From Clostridia bacterium (GTDB taxonomy: Bacteria > Bacillota_A > Clostridia > Oscillospirales > CAG-272), in NCBI GenBank assembly GCA_017501175.1, contig JAFVXK010000028.1, positions 1 to 42,127 on the forward strand: DNA of 42,127 bases, read 5' to 3'. The notes below the pieces were generated by a model. That model ran no database searches. It saw only the letters and a program-made list of their open reading frames with translations, and was not told the origin of the DNA. This document shows positions 35,127 to 42,127 of this stretch, piece after piece. Numbering within the stretch: the first letter of the stretch is position 1; each line of letters begins with the position of its first letter. Both the position numbers and the translations under genes were made by a program.

Positions 35127-36206
35127 TTATCTGTCAAGCTTCCAAGCCTTCTTGGTACGAAGGGGAGCTTTGAATCTGTCTTCCATACAGCCGCCCTTCT
35201 TTTCAAGCATAGAAACGCAGGCACGGATACAACCGCCGCATTTAGCCATATTGTAACCAACCCAGCTGGGGAAGTATTTGGCAAGAGCGTTATAGACCTT
35301 CATAATTTCCTTCTCGTTTGCGATAGGCTGCTTGCCTTCAAGAAGGTCGAGGTCGCCGTTCTTGTTTTCGTCGAATACGCTCTTCGGAACGAAGGGATTA
35401 TAGTATCTTCCGCCGTGAGTATAGAAGGCGTAGCAGCGCCACATATCTATGTCGCCCCACTCGCAAACCTTGCCGTCAATCTCAATATGTACGGTTTTGC
35501 CCGAATTGATAGCCGGGATACAGCCGCCGGGACACTCGCGAACGCACGCACCGCACTTACGGCAAAGAGGCTCGCCGTTATACATCTCGTCGTACTCAAG
35601 CTCCGCGTCGGTGAATATGAAGGCAACTCTCTGAAGAGGTCCGAACTCGGGGGTAAGGAGCATCTTAGACCAGCCTATCTCGCCAAGACCGCAGGCAACT
35701 GCTGCAATACGGAACTGAAACTGAATATCGGGGGGAGTGCCGCCCTCGCGCGTTTCTCTTGTGAACTGAACGCTTCTGTGGTGGTTTGTAGCAACCTTTG
35801 CGTTGTTGACGACCTCAATCTGCTCCTCGGGGGAGAGCGTGTTTCCGGGAGAGCCGTCCATATCCGAAACACAGCCTCTTGCACCAGTGTTACGGTAAAC
35901 GAACGCCTCGTAGCCTTCGTCCTCGATAAGCTTTCCTACGGTGTACAGAACAGACGGAGCGAATATTTCGTTAATTCCTCCATATGCGATAGAGGGGTAC
36001 TGATAGAACTGCGTTCCTTCCTCAATACCTCTTTGAACACCTCTCGGTATTCTGAAAACGAAGCCGATGCAGCTCTTTGCCTCAGGGAAAAGGAACTGCG
36101 GGTTCATCTCCTTGGGAGCGCCGTTGAATCTGCTCATGGGCGCGATACCGCAGGCATCTGCTCCGGCAGCCAGGGCTAACTCTTTGATTTTCTGACTTGT
36201 CAGCAT
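35127..36206 (-). CDS. QueG/reductive-dehalogenase-like double [4Fe-4S] protein, paralogue 1
   Basis: 359 residues, the longest of the three. It opens MLTSQKIKELALAAGADACGIAPMSRF and has RIPRGVQRGIEEGTQFYQYP, ACGLGEIGWSKMLLTPEFGP and RVAFIFTDAELEYDE, then ferredoxin motif C-R-K-C-G-A-C-V-R-E-C-P, an insertion of about 20 residues after the cluster (INSGKTVHIEIDGKVCEWGD), MWRCYAFYTHGGRYYNPF, and CGGCIRACVSMLEKKGGC as the distal Cys set. Its ATG abuts the stop codon of the U32-like gene, so translation is probably coupled. The function is unknown; relatives reduce queuosine precursors or organohalides. Confidence 0.72.
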   Translation of the reverse strand: MLTSQKIKELALAAGADACGIAPMSRFNGAPKEMNPQFLFPEAKSCIGFVFRIPRGVQRGIEEGTQFYQYPSIAYGGINEIFAPSVLYTVGKLIEDEGYEAFVYRNTGARGCVSDMDGSPGNTLSPEEQIEVVNNAKVATNHHRSVQFTRETREGGTPPDIQFQFRIAAVACGLGEIGWSKMLLTPEFGPLQRVAFIFTDAELEYDEMYNGEPLCRKCGACVRECPGGCIPAINSGKTVHIEIDGKVCEWGDIDMWRCYAFYTHGGRYYNPFVPKSVFDENKNGDLDLLEGKQPIANEKEIMKVYNALAKYFPSWVGYNMAKCGGCIRACVSMLEKKGGCMEDRFKAPLRTKKAWKLDR

Positions 36207-37226
36207 TTATAGCTCCTCCAATTTAATAATAGCTTTTTTACAGGTTTCTATGCAATAACCGCATTCGGCGCAGCGCTTGTTACAGCTCAGAACCGTTTCG
36301 GTGTAATGCTCGTCAATACTCTGGTTTTCTATTATGGCGGGGTAGAATACTCCCGAGTGGTCGGGCTCAAGAAGAGAGGTTACCTGACCTCTGTAGCTAC
36401 CCTTCATATAAGCGTCAAGCAGGCGCGAGGGATTGGGATTGACCCGCGTTGCGAGCTTTATGCCGTCGAAGTAATCTGCAACGAGGTGAAGGTCCTCCGG
36501 CCTTATGAAGTTTGTAATGCGAAGATATTCTTCAATTCTGCCCTTTAAATACGAGTGGCAGACGCCGCCGAATTTATATGCATTGTCGTATTTTGCGATT
36601 TCGGCCTCGTGCGCGACGAGGTTGTCGTGGAAAACGTGAGCCGAGCAATAATTGAGGCAGCCGCTGTTTGCGAGCATATACAGCTCCTTGCCGTTTTTAT
36701 CACAGTAGGCGCGAAGCTCCTTAATTTTCTCAAGATTTCGGTTGTACTCGCGATTCATATAATATCCGTCGAATTTATCGGCTAGATAATCCATACCCTC
36801 GACAGTGCCGATTTCCATATTGACCGACGCGCGAGTTTTGACCCCGTCAAAGTTATCCTTTATAAATCCCGCTATAATAGGTGAGGTCGTTGTTACAGAT
36901 GCGAGTGTGAAATTGGAAGCAATATAATCCACCGTGTCGCCTATTTTCATAAACAGCGAGCGTGACAGGCTTTCCGCGCCGTAGCAGTTGGCGTTGAAGA
37001 GCAGATTGAAGCGAAGACCCTCGTCCGAGAGATATTTGAGCGCTTCAATAAGCTTTGCCTCAGCCTCCCAGGGAAAAGCGTTTTCTGTGCTTGTTTGCGC
37101 GCTTCTTCCGCCGGGGAATGAGCCCCAAGAAAAATAAACCTCGGAAATTCTATCCTTGTATTCAACGATTTTATCAATAAATCCGGGCTTTGGTTCTATT
37201 GGAAGACCAACCGTAAATTTGTTCAT
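36207..37226 (-). CDS. U32-like TIM-barrel protein with C-terminal [4Fe-4S] motif
   Basis: 339 residues. The pattern of strands (RISEVYFSWGSFPG, RFNLLFNANCYG, VKTRASVNMEIG, GKELYMLANSGCLNYC) and the LATRVNPNPSRLLDAYMKG stretch resemble the peptidase-U32 family, whose characterised members are mostly Fe-S RNA or quinone hydroxylation factors. At the C-terminus C319-x2-C322-x2-C325-x3-C329 follows C315, a ferredoxin-type motif with Lys instead of Pro. Extra Cys at SGCLNYC and GGVCHSY could hold another cluster. First gene of the Fe-S operon, divergent from the AraC gene. No signal peptide; cytosolic. The family assignment is tentative. Confidence 0.55.
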   Translation of the reverse strand: MNKFTVGLPIEPKPGFIDKIVEYKDRISEVYFSWGSFPGGRSAQTSTENAFPWEAEAKLIEALKYLSDEGLRFNLLFNANCYGAESLSRSLFMKIGDTVDYIASNFTLASVTTTSPIIAGFIKDNFDGVKTRASVNMEIGTVEGMDYLADKFDGYYMNREYNRNLEKIKELRAYCDKNGKELYMLANSGCLNYCSAHVFHDNLVAHEAEIAKYDNAYKFGGVCHSYLKGRIEEYLRITNFIRPEDLHLVADYFDGIKLATRVNPNPSRLLDAYMKGSYRGQVTSLLEPDHSGVFYPAIIENQSIDEHYTETVLSCNKRCAECGYCIETCKKAIIKLEEL

Positions 37227-37274
37227 AAAGCACTCCCGCCTTTATATGAAAAATGACGAAATTTATACATTCTA

Positions 37275-37304
37275 TTGACATTATATCACACAATCTGTTA
37301 TAAT
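37275..37304 (+). promoter_or_regulatory. Promoter of araC-type/birA unit, overlapping a divergent promoter
   Basis: Plus strand: -35 TTGACA (37275-37280), 18-bp spacer, -10 TATAAT (37299-37304). On the minus strand TGA-TATAAT gives an extended -10 (37288-37280) for the Fe-S operon, so the plus-strand -35 and the minus-strand -10 overlap and the two promoters probably compete. Confidence 0.72.
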
Positions 37305-37365
37305 AATAGCAAAAAAGCAACCTATAATATAACAAATCAAACTTTTGAGCAAAAAAGGAGAAGCA

Positions 37366-38211
37366 ATGCTTAAGGAGCTTAATCCGCTGGTGCGCTATGC
37401 AAGGGCGTTCAAGGTAGGCCTTGCCAATACGAAAACCTGCGTTGGACGGGAGAACAGAATATTTTATATTACGTCGGGAGAGGCTACTCTTGTTATATCG
37501 GGCAAGTCTTATTCCATATCGAAAAACACGCTTGCGTATATTCCGTCATATACCGAGTATCGCTTTGAATTTAAGAGCGGCGGTGGCGACGTTTCGCTTG
37601 TTTGCCTTAATTTTGACGTTTGTGCGCGAGAGGGCTCGGACGAAACGCACAGGAAGCCGATACCCGTATCCATGTGGAACGGCGACACCTCGGATAAAGA
37701 GAGCACTTTGCCCGAATTTTCAAATCCAATAGTGCTTCAAAATGCCGATGGAGCATACAAGGATATAAACAAGCTAAACGGGATATTTTCAAGGCGTGAG
37801 GCTTATTACGCCGATTTTGCTTCGGTATATATGAAAAAAATTTTGCTGTTTACTCTGACAAGAGCCGAGGTGGACGACTCTCCCACCACAGCGTCACGAA
37901 TACTTGAGTACGTCAGGGAAAATTACCGCGAGAATATAAGAAACAGCGAGCTTGCGAAGCGCTTTGGATACCACCCGAATCACCTTAACAGAGTTGTAAA
38001 AGCATACACGGGTATGTCCTTGAAGAGCTACGTAATAGCCTGTAAGCTTTCGGCGGCGAAGGAACAGCTTGCTATGACCGACAATCATATAACAGAAATA
38101 TCCGAGAATTGTGGCTTTTCAACGCCCTCTTACTTCACCGAGCTTTTTTCTAGAAGCGAGGGAATAACGCCGCGCGAGTACAGAAATAAAATGAGGAATA
38201 TGATAGTATGA
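37366..38211 (+). CDS. AraC-family transcription regulator
   Basis: About 281 residues: an N-terminal cupin-like sensor (YITSGEATLVISGKSYSISKNTLAYIPS), then two helix-turn-helix motifs near the C-terminus (NSELAKRFGYHPNHLNRVVKAY and HITEISENCGFSTPSYFTELFSR). It binds DNA, probably at the intergenic region with the divergent Fe-S operon; the ligand is unknown. The ATG at 37366 after AAAAAAGGAG is preferred to a TTG at 37345. Its stop overlaps the birA start (ATGA). Confidence 0.92.
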   Translation: MLKELNPLVRYARAFKVGLANTKTCVGRENRIFYITSGEATLVISGKSYSISKNTLAYIPSYTEYRFEFKSGGGDVSLVCLNFDVCAREGSDETHRKPIPVSMWNGDTSDKESTLPEFSNPIVLQNADGAYKDINKLNGIFSRREAYYADFASVYMKKILLFTLTRAEVDDSPTTASRILEYVRENYRENIRNSELAKRFGYHPNHLNRVVKAYTGMSLKSYVIACKLSAAKEQLAMTDNHITEISENCGFSTPSYFTELFSRSEGITPREYRNKMRNMIV

Positions 38212-39026
38212 CTTCTAAAAACAACACGGAGCTTCTTGATGTAGGACTTAGCTCGAAGGTGATAAGGCGTGGGCTTGAGAAAAAAGGTGTGGTTTTAGAC
38301 GATATTTGTGTTTTTTATGAAACCGATTCGACAAACAGAGAGGCTCGAGCTTATCACGAATTGCATAAAGAAGGAGCGGCTGTATTCATCGCTGACGGAC
38401 AGACGTCGGGAAGGGGCAGGCGAGGCAGGAGCTTTTGCTCCCCGCACGGCACGGGAATATATATGAGCATTCTTTTGCACCCAAAGGAAGAGATTCGTGA
38501 CTTTACCTCGGTTACAACCTACACGGCTGTTTCGGTTTGCCGCGCCATAGAGCGCGTATGCGGACTTCACGCCGATATAAAATGGGTGAACGATATATAT
38601 TACAAGGGCAAAAAGCTCGGCGGAATATTGACCGAGGGGGCGCTGTCCGACGATATGAAAACGGCAAGCTACGTCATAGTGGGCATAGGCGTTAATGTTT
38701 CAAGCTGTGATTTTCCCACCGAAATTGCCGATATTGCTACCTCGCTTGAGGACGTCACGGGACTTCGCCTTGACCGTTGCCTTCTCATCACAGAGATAAT
38801 TGCGGAGCTTCTTTCGGGGCTTGATAAGCTTTCGTCGGCAGAAACGCTCGAGAAATACAGACAGCGCTCGTATCTTATCGGCAGAGAAATAACCGTGCAT
38901 AAGCTTACGGCTTCTTATAACGCAAGAGTTATAGGCATCGGAGATGACGCCTCGCTTATAATAAGAATTGCGAACGGAAGCGTGGAAAAACTTATCACGG
39001 GCGAGGTCAGTGTAAGAGAAATGTAA
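38208..39026 (+). CDS. birA: Biotin-[acetyl-CoA-carboxylase] ligase, monofunctional
   Basis: About 272 residues. ETDSTNREA, the biotinoyl-AMP loop GRGRRG (68-73), KWVND (125-129) and KKLGGILTE are the catalytic signature. It attaches biotin to biotin carboxyl carrier protein. There are only about 30 residues before the catalytic domain, so the winged helix that lets some BirA proteins repress transcription is absent. The final beta domain (VHKLTASYNARVIGIG) is present. Translationally coupled to the AraC gene. Confidence 0.93.
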   Translation: MTSKNNTELLDVGLSSKVIRRGLEKKGVVLDDICVFYETDSTNREARAYHELHKEGAAVFIADGQTSGRGRRGRSFCSPHGTGIYMSILLHPKEEIRDFTSVTTYTAVSVCRAIERVCGLHADIKWVNDIYYKGKKLGGILTEGALSDDMKTASYVIVGIGVNVSSCDFPTEIADIATSLEDVTGLRLDRCLLITEIIAELLSGLDKLSSAETLEKYRQRSYLIGREITVHKLTASYNARVIGIGDDASLIIRIANGSVEKLITGEVSVREM

Positions 39027-39039
39027 ATTAAAGTTTACA
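39022..39039. repeat. 18-bp gene-end palindrome, copy E
   Basis: TGTAAATTAAAGTTTACA, overlapping the birA stop codon (TAA 39024-39026) and lying beyond the terminator of the convergent leucine-rich-repeat gene. Identical to copy C. Confidence 0.75.
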
Positions 39040-39056
39040 TTCACTATGTAGATATA

Positions 39057-39093
39057 AAAAGAGAGAACTCGGGGAATCCCTGTTCTCTCTTTT
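39057..39093. terminator. Bidirectional terminator between birA and the LRR gene
   Basis: 12-bp stem AAAAGAGAGAAC / GTTCTCTCTTTT with a 13-nt loop containing a GGGG/CCC pair. Confidence 0.86.
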
Positions 39094-39105
39094 GCTTTGC
39101 AATTA

Positions 39106-41724
39106 TTATTTGCTGCCGAATACTGCAAGACTGATGTCGTATATCCAGTCTATATTCCAGCCTACAGGCTCGTGATTCGTTTCGCAAAGAACGGTTCTGA
39201 CGCCTGATGCCTCGTCAAAGACGTCGCTTCCCATACTCGTTACCGAGGCGGGAATTTTAATCTCGGTGAGCGACGACGTTCCTGCGAATGCGCCGTTGCC
39301 GATAGATGCTAATCCGCTCGGCAGAGTGACGCTCACAAGCGCCGAGCAGCCCGAAAATGCATTTTCATCGAGAGCTTTTACACTCTCGGGAATAACTACC
39401 GATTTCAGCTTTGAGGCATTCTGGAACACCGCACCGCTCATATGCAAGAGCCCGTCGGGAAGCGCTACTGTTTCAACGTCGGTTTTTGAAAATACACTCG
39501 TAGATATCGTAGTTCCCGAAACGTCTGACGCTGCTATTATCTTCGTGTTCTGATGAACAGTGAAGCTTTTCAAGCTTGCGTCGTCAATAGCTATCAAAAG
39601 ATGATAGGGATTTTCCTCGTTTCCGAGGTAGATACCGCCGTCATAGCTTGTTGATGTGAGGCTCTTACAGGCAGAGAAAGCAAGTGTGCCAACAGAGGTT
39701 ACGGTTGAGGGGATAGTAAATGCCTCGAGATTTCTGCAAAGAGCAAACGCCGAAACGCCAATAGACGTGAGCGAGTCGGAATACTGAATTTCCTTTAGCG
39801 ACGTGCAGCCGAGAAAGGCGTAGTGCGGGATTTCCTTTACCGAATCAGAGAGCCTTACGCTTGTGAGCGAGGAGCACTCGGCAAACGCGCTGTGACCTAA
39901 ATGCTTTACGCTGTCGGGCAGGGAAATTTCGGTAATAGCCGATGCCGAAAACGCGCCGACGGATATACCGCAAAGCGAGCTCGGAAGCTCTACCAGGGCT
40001 ATGTCCGAGCCCGAGAAAACGTAGGATGCGATAACGTGAGTGTTTGGGTGAAGCGTTACAGCGTCCTCCACCTCGTCGCTAAGATCTATAAGGACGAGAT
40101 ATGGGTTCGACTCATTTCCGAGGTATTTGCAGTTTTCGTATTCATTATACGAGCTGATACCGGTATTCGCTATCGCGTCCATACCGAAGTCGAGAAGTGT
40201 GTCGGGAATTTCGAGCGTCATAAGTGCCGTACAGCTAGAAAAGGCGCTCTCACCAATATACAAAAGCCCGTCGTTAAGCTTTACATTCGAAAGCGCTGTA
40301 CAAGAGCCAAAGGCATTATACTCAATGCTTATCACCGTTTCGGGAACGGTAATTTCGCCAAGCGACGTGCAACCCGAAAAGGCAGAAGAGCCTATCACGG
40401 TAACGTTATTCAGGTCGATTTTGGCAAGAGAGGTGCAGGACGAGAACAGACCCTGCGGTATTTCGGTGAGTGATGTGGGAAGAGCTATCTCGGAGAGCGA
40501 GGAGCAACCCGAAAAGGCAAGCTTGCCTATTCTAAGAACACCGTCGGGAATATCACACGCCATAAGGGATTCGCAACCGGAGAATGCCGACGGACCAATC
40601 TCTACAACGGTGTCGCTCATATATACAGCGCCGAGCTTTTTGCACTTTGAAAAGGCGCTGTCCGGTATAGAGGTTACCCCCTTGCCTATTCTTACCACCT
40701 CAAGCGTTGAGCAGCCGGTGAAGGCTTGCTTGCCGAGGTAGGTAACCGAATCGGGAATTACAACCGAGTCAATGGCGTGGCACCAAGCAAATGCGGCACC
40801 GCCAATCTCCGTCAAGGTGTCGGGGAGCACGAGCTCGCCGTCAAATATCTGCGAGCAGCCGCCGAATGCACTCTCGCCTATTGATGTAAGTCCCTCGGGA
40901 AGAGTAATTTGTGAGAGATAGAAGCAACCGACGAAGGTGTTAGCCTTGATTTCGGTTATATTTTTAGGGAAATTAAAGGCTCTCAAGGAATCGCAGTTTG
41001 CAAAGGCGAATTCGCCTATTTCCTCGACGGTATCCGGAAGAAAAACAGATTCAAGGAAGGTACAGCCCGAAAATGCGGCGTATCCTACCTTTGTAATATT
41101 TCCGTAAATGGTCAGAGAAACGAGCGATGCGGCGTTCGCAAATGCCTCGTCGCTGATAATCTCGGTGCTTTCGGGAATTATCAGAGTAACAAGGAATTCA
41201 CTTCCGTAGAATGCGCGAGGAGCGATTATCTTTACTCCGTCCTCCAGCTTGAGAGCGATGCGCTCTTGGGTATCGGAATAGGAGGTTAAAACGAGATAGG
41301 GATTATTGTTGTTACCGAGGTACTTTGCACCGCTTGATACGTTATATTTAAGCTTGTCACAGCCAACGAGAGCGTTGTGCCCTATCTTTACGATACTGTC
41401 GGGGAGCTTTAGAGAGAGAAGCTCGCTGCAATCCTTGAATGCCTCATCTGCGAGGGCTACGACGGGAACTCCGTCAATCTTTGCCTGCACCTCTGCGTAT
41501 TTTATATCGGTACTTACGGCAGAGGCTACGTATCCGCCGAGTTTATCGTCGAGGGTGTATTTTACTCCGTTAAGAGAAACCTCCCGCCGTCCGACGATAA
41601 ATCCCACCGTCAGTCCAGTTGCAATAATAGCAACCGTTACCGCTATCAGAATTATCGCTTTTAAATTATTTTTTATGAAGAGAAGCAAGGGGTTTGCCTT
41701 GCTCACAGCCTTTCTTTTGCCCAT
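39106..41724 (-). CDS. BspA-type leucine-rich-repeat surface protein
   Basis: 872 residues. A basic start and one membrane helix (about 24-48, LKAIILIAVTVAIIATGLTVGFIVG) are followed by about 30 repeats of the LRR_5 (BspA/TpLRR) kind, with the pattern h-x-S-h-x-h-P-x-S-h-T-x-I-G-x-x-A-F-x-x-C. They are interrupted at about residues 133, 531 and 695 by a YLGN-x-x-NPY module (YLGNNNNPYLVL, YLGNESNPYLVL, YLGNEENPYHLL) that restarts the array. The C-terminus (VGWNIDWIYDISLAVFG) has no LPxTG anchor; it is probably held by the N-terminal helix with the repeats outside. Such proteins bind host or bacterial partners. GGAG precedes the ATG at 41724, and the gene has its own promoter. Confidence 0.88.
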   Translation of the reverse strand: MGKRKAVSKANPLLLFIKNNLKAIILIAVTVAIIATGLTVGFIVGRREVSLNGVKYTLDDKLGGYVASAVSTDIKYAEVQAKIDGVPVVALADEAFKDCSELLSLKLPDSIVKIGHNALVGCDKLKYNVSSGAKYLGNNNNPYLVLTSYSDTQERIALKLEDGVKIIAPRAFYGSEFLVTLIIPESTEIISDEAFANAASLVSLTIYGNITKVGYAAFSGCTFLESVFLPDTVEEIGEFAFANCDSLRAFNFPKNITEIKANTFVGCFYLSQITLPEGLTSIGESAFGGCSQIFDGELVLPDTLTEIGGAAFAWCHAIDSVVIPDSVTYLGKQAFTGCSTLEVVRIGKGVTSIPDSAFSKCKKLGAVYMSDTVVEIGPSAFSGCESLMACDIPDGVLRIGKLAFSGCSSLSEIALPTSLTEIPQGLFSSCTSLAKIDLNNVTVIGSSAFSGCTSLGEITVPETVISIEYNAFGSCTALSNVKLNDGLLYIGESAFSSCTALMTLEIPDTLLDFGMDAIANTGISSYNEYENCKYLGNESNPYLVLIDLSDEVEDAVTLHPNTHVIASYVFSGSDIALVELPSSLCGISVGAFSASAITEISLPDSVKHLGHSAFAECSSLTSVRLSDSVKEIPHYAFLGCTSLKEIQYSDSLTSIGVSAFALCRNLEAFTIPSTVTSVGTLAFSACKSLTSTSYDGGIYLGNEENPYHLLIAIDDASLKSFTVHQNTKIIAASDVSGTTISTSVFSKTDVETVALPDGLLHMSGAVFQNASKLKSVVIPESVKALDENAFSGCSALVSVTLPSGLASIGNGAFAGTSSLTEIKIPASVTSMGSDVFDEASGVRTVLCETNHEPVGWNIDWIYDISLAVFGSK

Positions 41725-41759
41725 TTTTATCTCCGTAGGTTTAATTAAAATACAGAATA

Positions 41760-41788
41760 ATTATATCAGTTTACAAGGGACTTGTCAA
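41760..41788 (-). promoter_or_regulatory. Consensus sigma-A promoter of the LRR gene
   Basis: On the minus strand: -35 TTGACA (41788-41783), 17-bp spacer, -10 TATAAT (41765-41760). A half-site AGTTTACA of the 18-bp palindrome lies in the spacer (41768-41775). Confidence 0.87.
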
Positions 41789-41855
41789 TCGTTTTTATGG
41801 TAGCGCCCGTCGATAGAGAAAAATTTACATTTACAATTTAATCGATAGCGGAAAA

Positions 41856-41873
41856 AGCAAACTAAAGTTTACA
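41856..41873. repeat. 18-bp gene-end palindrome, degenerate copy F
   Basis: AGCAAACTAAAGTTTACA. The right arm is intact and the left arm is changed. It lies directly past the terminator of the partial right-edge gene. A TTTACATTTACA pair of half-sites is at 41824-41835. Confidence 0.5.
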
Positions 41874-41874
41874 A

Positions 41875-41901
41875 AAGGCTATCTCGATTTGAGATAGCCT
41901 T
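41875..41901 (-). terminator. Terminator of the right-edge lyase-like gene
   Basis: 11-bp perfect stem AAGGCTATCTC / GAGATAGCCTT with a 5-nt loop; the minus strand then reads TTTTGT, the plus strand CTGCTTTTT. Confidence 0.86.
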
Positions 41902-41928
41902 CTGCTTTTTAAATTTTAAACCTTAAAG

Positions 41929-42127
41929 TTAAGACTTTTTGAGAGTAAGCTTTCCGAAGGGAAGTTTGAATCTCGCAAATCTCTCCTCCTCGGAAACGTT
42001 AAGCTCGACGGTTTTGCCCGAAGCCTCTGCCGTCCACTTTCCTGCGGAAAGACCGGAAATGTAGTATGTCATCTCACCGTCACCGCATACCGAAATCTCA
42101 TAAATATCTTCGGGGCAGGAAATGTCC
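41929..42127 (-). CDS. C-terminal end of a protein related to the lyase lipoproteins (start beyond window)
   Basis: Reading the minus strand from the edge gives 65 residues and a TAA at 41931-41929. The stretch EMTYYISGLSAGKWTAEASG, followed by a short beta tail ending LTLKKS, matches the closing module of the three lyases (YYISGVAAGEWKVTVDG), with the same Y-Y-I-S-G, A-G-x-W core. It was too short to be listed as a long frame. It is probably a fourth heparinase-like or at least a tail-sharing protein; the catalytic part lies outside the window. Confidence 0.68.
   Translation of the reverse strand, partial: DISCPEDIYEISVCGDGEMTYYISGLSAGKWTAEASGKTVELNVSEEERFARFKLPFGKLTLKKS

Noticed and set aside
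33256..36206. Three genes as true epoxyqueuosine reductase (QueG)
   Set aside because: The C-terminal HEAT-like region is missing, the second cluster motif differs, and three copies in one operon are not expected for a tRNA modification enzyme.
39022..39039. BirA operator at the birA palindrome
   Set aside because: BirA sites have two short arms about 14-16 bp apart; here the gap is 6 bp, the site lies at the stop codon, and this BirA has no DNA-binding domain.
1..42127. CRISPR arrays, tRNA or rRNA genes, insertion sequences, prophage
   Set aside because: No repeat-spacer pattern, cloverleaf or rRNA sequence, transposase, integrase or phage protein was found.

Overview
The window looks like chromosomal DNA of an uncultured gut-type Firmicute (class Clostridia; Oscillospiraceae- or Christensenellales-like is a guess). 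The signs are moderate GC, GGAG-type ribosome binding sites, many near-consensus sigma-A promoters (TTGACA-17-TATAAT), lipoboxes on secreted proteins, Rho-independent terminators, a Mn2+-type riboswitch before a P-type ATPase, and a BspA-type leucine-rich-repeat protein. There are no rRNA or tRNA genes, CRISPR arrays, transposases, integrases or phage genes. It reads as ordinary chromosome with lineage-specific surface and redox modules.

Layout. 1-9.0 kb: three tandem paralogous lipoproteins of the heparinase II/III-like (polysaccharide lyase) superfamily; the first lacks its 5' end. A fourth relative enters from the right edge on the minus strand (41.93-42.13 kb). 9.06-11.03 kb (minus): a TagO/WecA-type glycosyl-1-phosphate transferase and trpS. 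11.3-19.2 kb: a five-gene operon coding an ABC-2 exporter ATPase and permease, two GldG-like auxiliary proteins and a very long DUF4340-like membrane-anchored protein. 19.4-23.4 kb: two lipoproteins resembling extracytoplasmic trigger-factor-type foldases, with rnhA between them. 23.5-26.2 kb (minus): a Ca2+-type P2A ATPase behind a yybP-ykoY-like riboswitch with an overlapping terminator. 26.5-29.5 kb: an ArsR/SmtB repressor with its operator, a stand-alone HMA metallochaperone, a Zn/Cd P1B-ATPase and an RsuA-like pseudouridine synthase. 29.6-33.1 kb (minus): cysK, then the pyrF-pyrE-pyrB operon, in which PyrB carries a PyrI-like zinc tail. 33.3-37.2 kb (minus): a four-gene iron-sulfur operon of three diverged QueG/reductive-dehalogenase-like proteins and one U32-like barrel protein with a ferredoxin motif, divergent from an AraC regulator that overlaps birA. 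39.1-41.7 kb (minus): the leucine-rich-repeat surface protein.

How the parts fit. Two metal-homeostasis units (Mn2+/Ca2+ and Zn/Cd) lie back to back around 26.4 kb, each with legible control elements. The surface-facing part (lyase lipoproteins, ABC/Gld-like complex, foldase-like lipoproteins, LRR protein) suggests a cell investing in glycan use and envelope assembly.

The least explained items are the AraC-linked Fe-S operon, the Gld-like ABC/DUF4340 operon in a Gram-positive setting, and an 18-bp palindrome (TGTAAA-N6-TTTACA) found six times, nearly always at the 3' end of genes next to a stop codon or terminator. All family calls come from reading motifs by eye; no database search was run.
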